DNA from: Streptosporangiaceae bacterium | GTDB taxonomy: Bacteria > Actinomycetota > Actinomycetes > Streptosporangiales > Streptosporangiaceae | Length of the DNA stretch: 8,704 nucleotides | Direction: 5' to 3' | NCBI GenBank assembly: GCA_030045295.1 | Contig: JASIGD010000604.1 | Location: 1 to 8,704 of the forward strand | Part shown: positions 6,897 to 8,704 of the stretch, in pieces | How positions within the stretch are numbered: the first letter of the stretch is position 1 | Layout: each line of letters begins with the position of its first letter | Translations under genes and position numbers: made by a program | The notes under the pieces: model-generated | What the model saw: the letters and a program-made list of their open reading frames with translations, nothing else | Told to the model about the DNA's origin: nothing | The model's database searches: none

Positions 6897-6902
6897 TACT
6901 GT
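6897..6902 (+). promoter_or_regulatory. Candidate -10 box for dnaE
   Basis: TACTGT fits TANNNT and would start a transcript near 6909 with a 75-nt leader. There is no good -35 at 16-18 nt, so it is a weak prediction. TAGTAT at 6769 is the competing site. Confidence 0.25.
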
Positions 6903-6967
6903 GAAGAGCACCGGTTGATGACCACGCGCGCCGCCCTTTGCGGGAGTGGCGGGGTGCGGCGTGCCCT

Positions 6968-6974
6968 GAGGAGG
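6968..6974 (+). promoter_or_regulatory. Strong Shine-Dalgarno of dnaE
   Basis: GAGGAGG, nearly a full complement of the 16S 3' end, lies 9 nt before ATG 6984 and fixes that start. Confidence 0.75.
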
Positions 6975-6983
6975 CGGTTCGTC

Positions 6984-8704
6984 ATGGCGGTACCCGGTGA
7001 GCCGTTCGCGCATCTGCACGTGCACACCGAGTACTCCATGCTGGACGGCGCCGCCCGGCTGAAGGACCTGCTCGCAGAGGTCAAGCACCTCGGCATGACG
7101 CACGTGGCGATGACCGACCACGGCAACCTATACGGCGCCGCCGAGTTCCACCGGCAGGCCAAGGACGTCGGCATCACGCCGGTGATCGGGATCGAGGCCT
7201 ACGTCGCGCCCGAGGCGAGAAACAACCCTAACCGCATCATGTGGGGCCAGCCGCACCAGAAGAAGGACGATGTCTCCGCCTCCGGTGCCTACCTGCACAA
7301 GACCATCTGGGCCCGCGACAACCGGGGCCTGCATAACCTGTTCCGGCTTTCCTCCCGGTCCTACGCCGAAGGCTGGCTGATCAAGTACCCCCGGATGGAC
7401 AAGGAGCTCGTCGCGGAACATGCCGCCGGGCTGATGGCGTCCACCGGCTGCCCGTCGGGTGAGGTGCAGACCAGGCTGCGCCTGGACCAGTTCGACGAGG
7501 GCCTCAAGGCCGCCGCCGAATGGCAGGACATCTTCGGCAAGGAGAACTACTTCCTGGAGCTGATGGACCACGGCCTGGACATCGAGCGGCGGGTCCGCGA
7601 CGGCCTGGTCGAGATCGGCAGGAAGCTCGGCATCCCGCCGGTCGTCACCAACGACTCGCATTACACCCGTGAGCCGGATGCCCAGGCGCAGGACATGCTG
7701 CTGTGCATCCAGACCGGCAAGACCCTGGCCGATGCCGACCGGTTCCGGTTCGAGGGCACCGGGTACTTCATCAGGCCCGCCGCCGAGATGTACCGCCAAG
7801 ACAGCAGCGACCTGTGGCAGGACGGCTGCCGTAACAGTCAGCTCCTCGTCGCCGACCGGATCGACACGACCGGCATGTTCGAATTTGTCAACCTGATGCC
7901 TCGCTTCCCGCTCCCGGACGGCTTCGAGTCCGAAGCTGACCTGTTCGCCGCCGAGGTCTGGAAGGGGATGGACCGCCGGTACCCGGGCGGCTACGACGAG
8001 CAGAGGAGAAGCCAGGCCGAGTACGAGATCGGCATCATCTGCCAGATGGGTTTCCCCGGCTACTTCCTCGTGGTCGCGGACTTCATCATGTGGGCCAAGA
8101 ACAACGGCATCGCGGTCGGCCCGGGCCGCGGTTCCGCGGCAGGCTCCATCGTCGCCTACGCGATGGGCATCACCGACCTCGATCCCCTCACGCACGGGCT
8201 GATGTTCGAGCGTTTCCTCAACCCCGAGCGCCTGTCCATGCCGGATATCGACGTGGATTTCGACGAGCGGGGCCGGGCCGACGTGATCAGGTACGTAACC
8301 CAGAAATGGGGCTCGGACCGGGTCGCGCAGATCGTCACCTACGGCACGATCAAGGCCAAGGCGGCGATTAAGGACGCCTGCCGGGTGCTCGGCTTCCCGT
8401 ACGCGCTGGGCGACCGGATCACCAAGACGTACCCGCCTGCCGTGCTGGGCAAGGACATGCCGCTGTCCGGGGTGTTCGACGAGGCGCATCCCCGGTACAA
8501 GGAGGCCAGCGAGATCCGCGCGCTCTACGAGGCCGAGCCCGACGTCAAGCAGATCATCGACAAGGCGCGCGGGATCGAGGGGCTGATCCGGCAGCCGGGA
8601 GTGCACGCGGCCGGCGTGATCATGTCCGCCGAGCCGCTGACCGACCACATCCCGGTCTGGACCCGGCACGCCGACGGCGCGGTCATCACGCAGTTCGACT
8701 ACCC
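6984..8704 (+). CDS. dnaE: DNA polymerase III alpha subunit (N-terminal 573 residues; runs off the right edge)
   Basis: Catalytic subunit of the replicative DNA polymerase. The frame is open from ATG 6984 to the window end, about half of the usual ~1180 residues. The N-terminal PHP domain starts with HLHVHTEYSMLDGA and keeps all nine expected metal ligands: H12, H14, D21, H46, E71, H105, C156, D224 and H226. These align, shifted by two, with those of the proofreading M. tuberculosis DnaE1. The palm follows with GPGRGSAAGSIVAYAMG and PDIDVDFDE, giving catalytic D423 and D425; the third catalytic Asp lies beyond the edge, since the window stops at QFDY just before the expected FDFLG-type motif. 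The sequence is DnaE1-like (replicative) rather than the error-prone DnaE2, judged from the complete PHP ligand set; DnaE2 proteins usually lose part of it. An excellent Shine-Dalgarno supports the start. It follows a 324-nt spacer, so it is probably transcribed from its own promoter. Confidence 0.96.
   Translation, partial: MAVPGEPFAHLHVHTEYSMLDGAARLKDLLAEVKHLGMTHVAMTDHGNLYGAAEFHRQAKDVGITPVIGIEAYVAPEARNNPNRIMWGQPHQKKDDVSASGAYLHKTIWARDNRGLHNLFRLSSRSYAEGWLIKYPRMDKELVAEHAAGLMASTGCPSGEVQTRLRLDQFDEGLKAAAEWQDIFGKENYFLELMDHGLDIERRVRDGLVEIGRKLGIPPVVTNDSHYTREPDAQAQDMLLCIQTGKTLADADRFRFEGTGYFIRPAAEMYRQDSSDLWQDGCRNSQLLVADRIDTTGMFEFVNLMPRFPLPDGFESEADLFAAEVWKGMDRRYPGGYDEQRRSQAEYEIGIICQMGFPGYFLVVADFIMWAKNNGIAVGPGRGSAAGSIVAYAMGITDLDPLTHGLMFERFLNPERLSMPDIDVDFDERGRADVIRYVTQKWGSDRVAQIVTYGTIKAKAAIKDACRVLGFPYALGDRITKTYPPAVLGKDMPLSGVFDEAHPRYKEASEIRALYEAEPDVKQIIDKARGIEGLIRQPGVHAAGVIMSAEPLTDHIPVWTRHADGAVITQFDY

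Larger units (their letters stand above)
6660..6983 (+). other. Intergenic region upstream of dnaE
   Basis: 324 nt without a convincing gene. From left to right: a weak imperfect hairpin just after the stop (around 6690-6712, no T-run); a locally AT-richer island at 6765-6800 with a LexA-box-like sequence overlapping a TAGTAT hexamer; a TANNNT hexamer at 6897-6902; and the dnaE Shine-Dalgarno. A 50-codon frame at 6752-6904 has no family resemblance and mixed codon use and is not called. Confidence 0.6.

Noticed and set aside
6752..6904. 50-codon ORF (MSYLLVSIKC...) upstream of dnaE
   Set aside because: The purine run touches the ATG with almost no spacing, third-position GC is mixed, the C-terminal half is an Arg-rich shadow-like composition, and no family is recognised.
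7128..8669. 513-codon open frame on the minus strand
   Set aside because: It lies wholly antisense to dnaE, shows no recognisable domain, and is the usual stop-poor shadow of a GC-rich gene.

Overview
The window is a gene-dense, strongly GC-rich stretch (third codon positions mostly G or C, GTG starts, Pro/Ala/Arg-rich proteins) that looks like core chromosome of a high-GC actinomycete. The gene content and order (ileS, a DksA/TraR-like zinc finger gene, lspA, an rluD-type pseudouridine synthase, then dnaE) match, from memory, the order around ileS and lspA in Streptomyces and relatives. The genus cannot be fixed from the sequence alone. There is no mobile element, phage gene, tRNA/rRNA or CRISPR array in view.

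Layout: (1) Positions 1-579, plus strand: the 3' part of a gene for a Pro/Ala/Asp/Gln-rich protein that ends in a small Cys/His module resembling an Ada-type zinc-binding fold. (2) 594-3821, minus strand: complete isoleucyl-tRNA synthetase, converging on gene 1 with only a 14-nt gap. (3) 3822-3924: a divergent spacer with a plausible sigma-A-type promoter for the rightward operon and an overlapping -10-like sequence facing ileS. (4) 3925-5859, plus strand: a tight three-gene unit of DksA/TraR-like regulator, lipoprotein signal peptidase LspA and RluD-family pseudouridine synthase. All junctions overlap, and the lspA start appears to be a CTG inside a CTGA overlap. (5) 5883-6659: a maleylpyruvate-isomerase/DinB-like metalloprotein, possibly from a leaderless GTG transcript. 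(6) 6660-6983: a 324-nt spacer holding a degenerate LexA-box-like site and two weak promoter candidates. (7) 6984 to the right edge: the 5' part of dnaE, the replicative DNA polymerase III alpha subunit.

The genes serve general housekeeping: isoleucine charging, stress or transcription tuning, lipoprotein maturation, 23S rRNA modification and DNA replication. No novel multi-gene system is visible. The observations most worth following are the swapped GXHH version of the HIGH signature in IleRS (a type-2 enzyme feature linked to very high mupirocin resistance), the apparent CTG start of lspA, the intact metal site of the DnaE PHP proofreading domain, the LexA-like site upstream of dnaE, and the uncharacterised zinc-module protein at the left edge.
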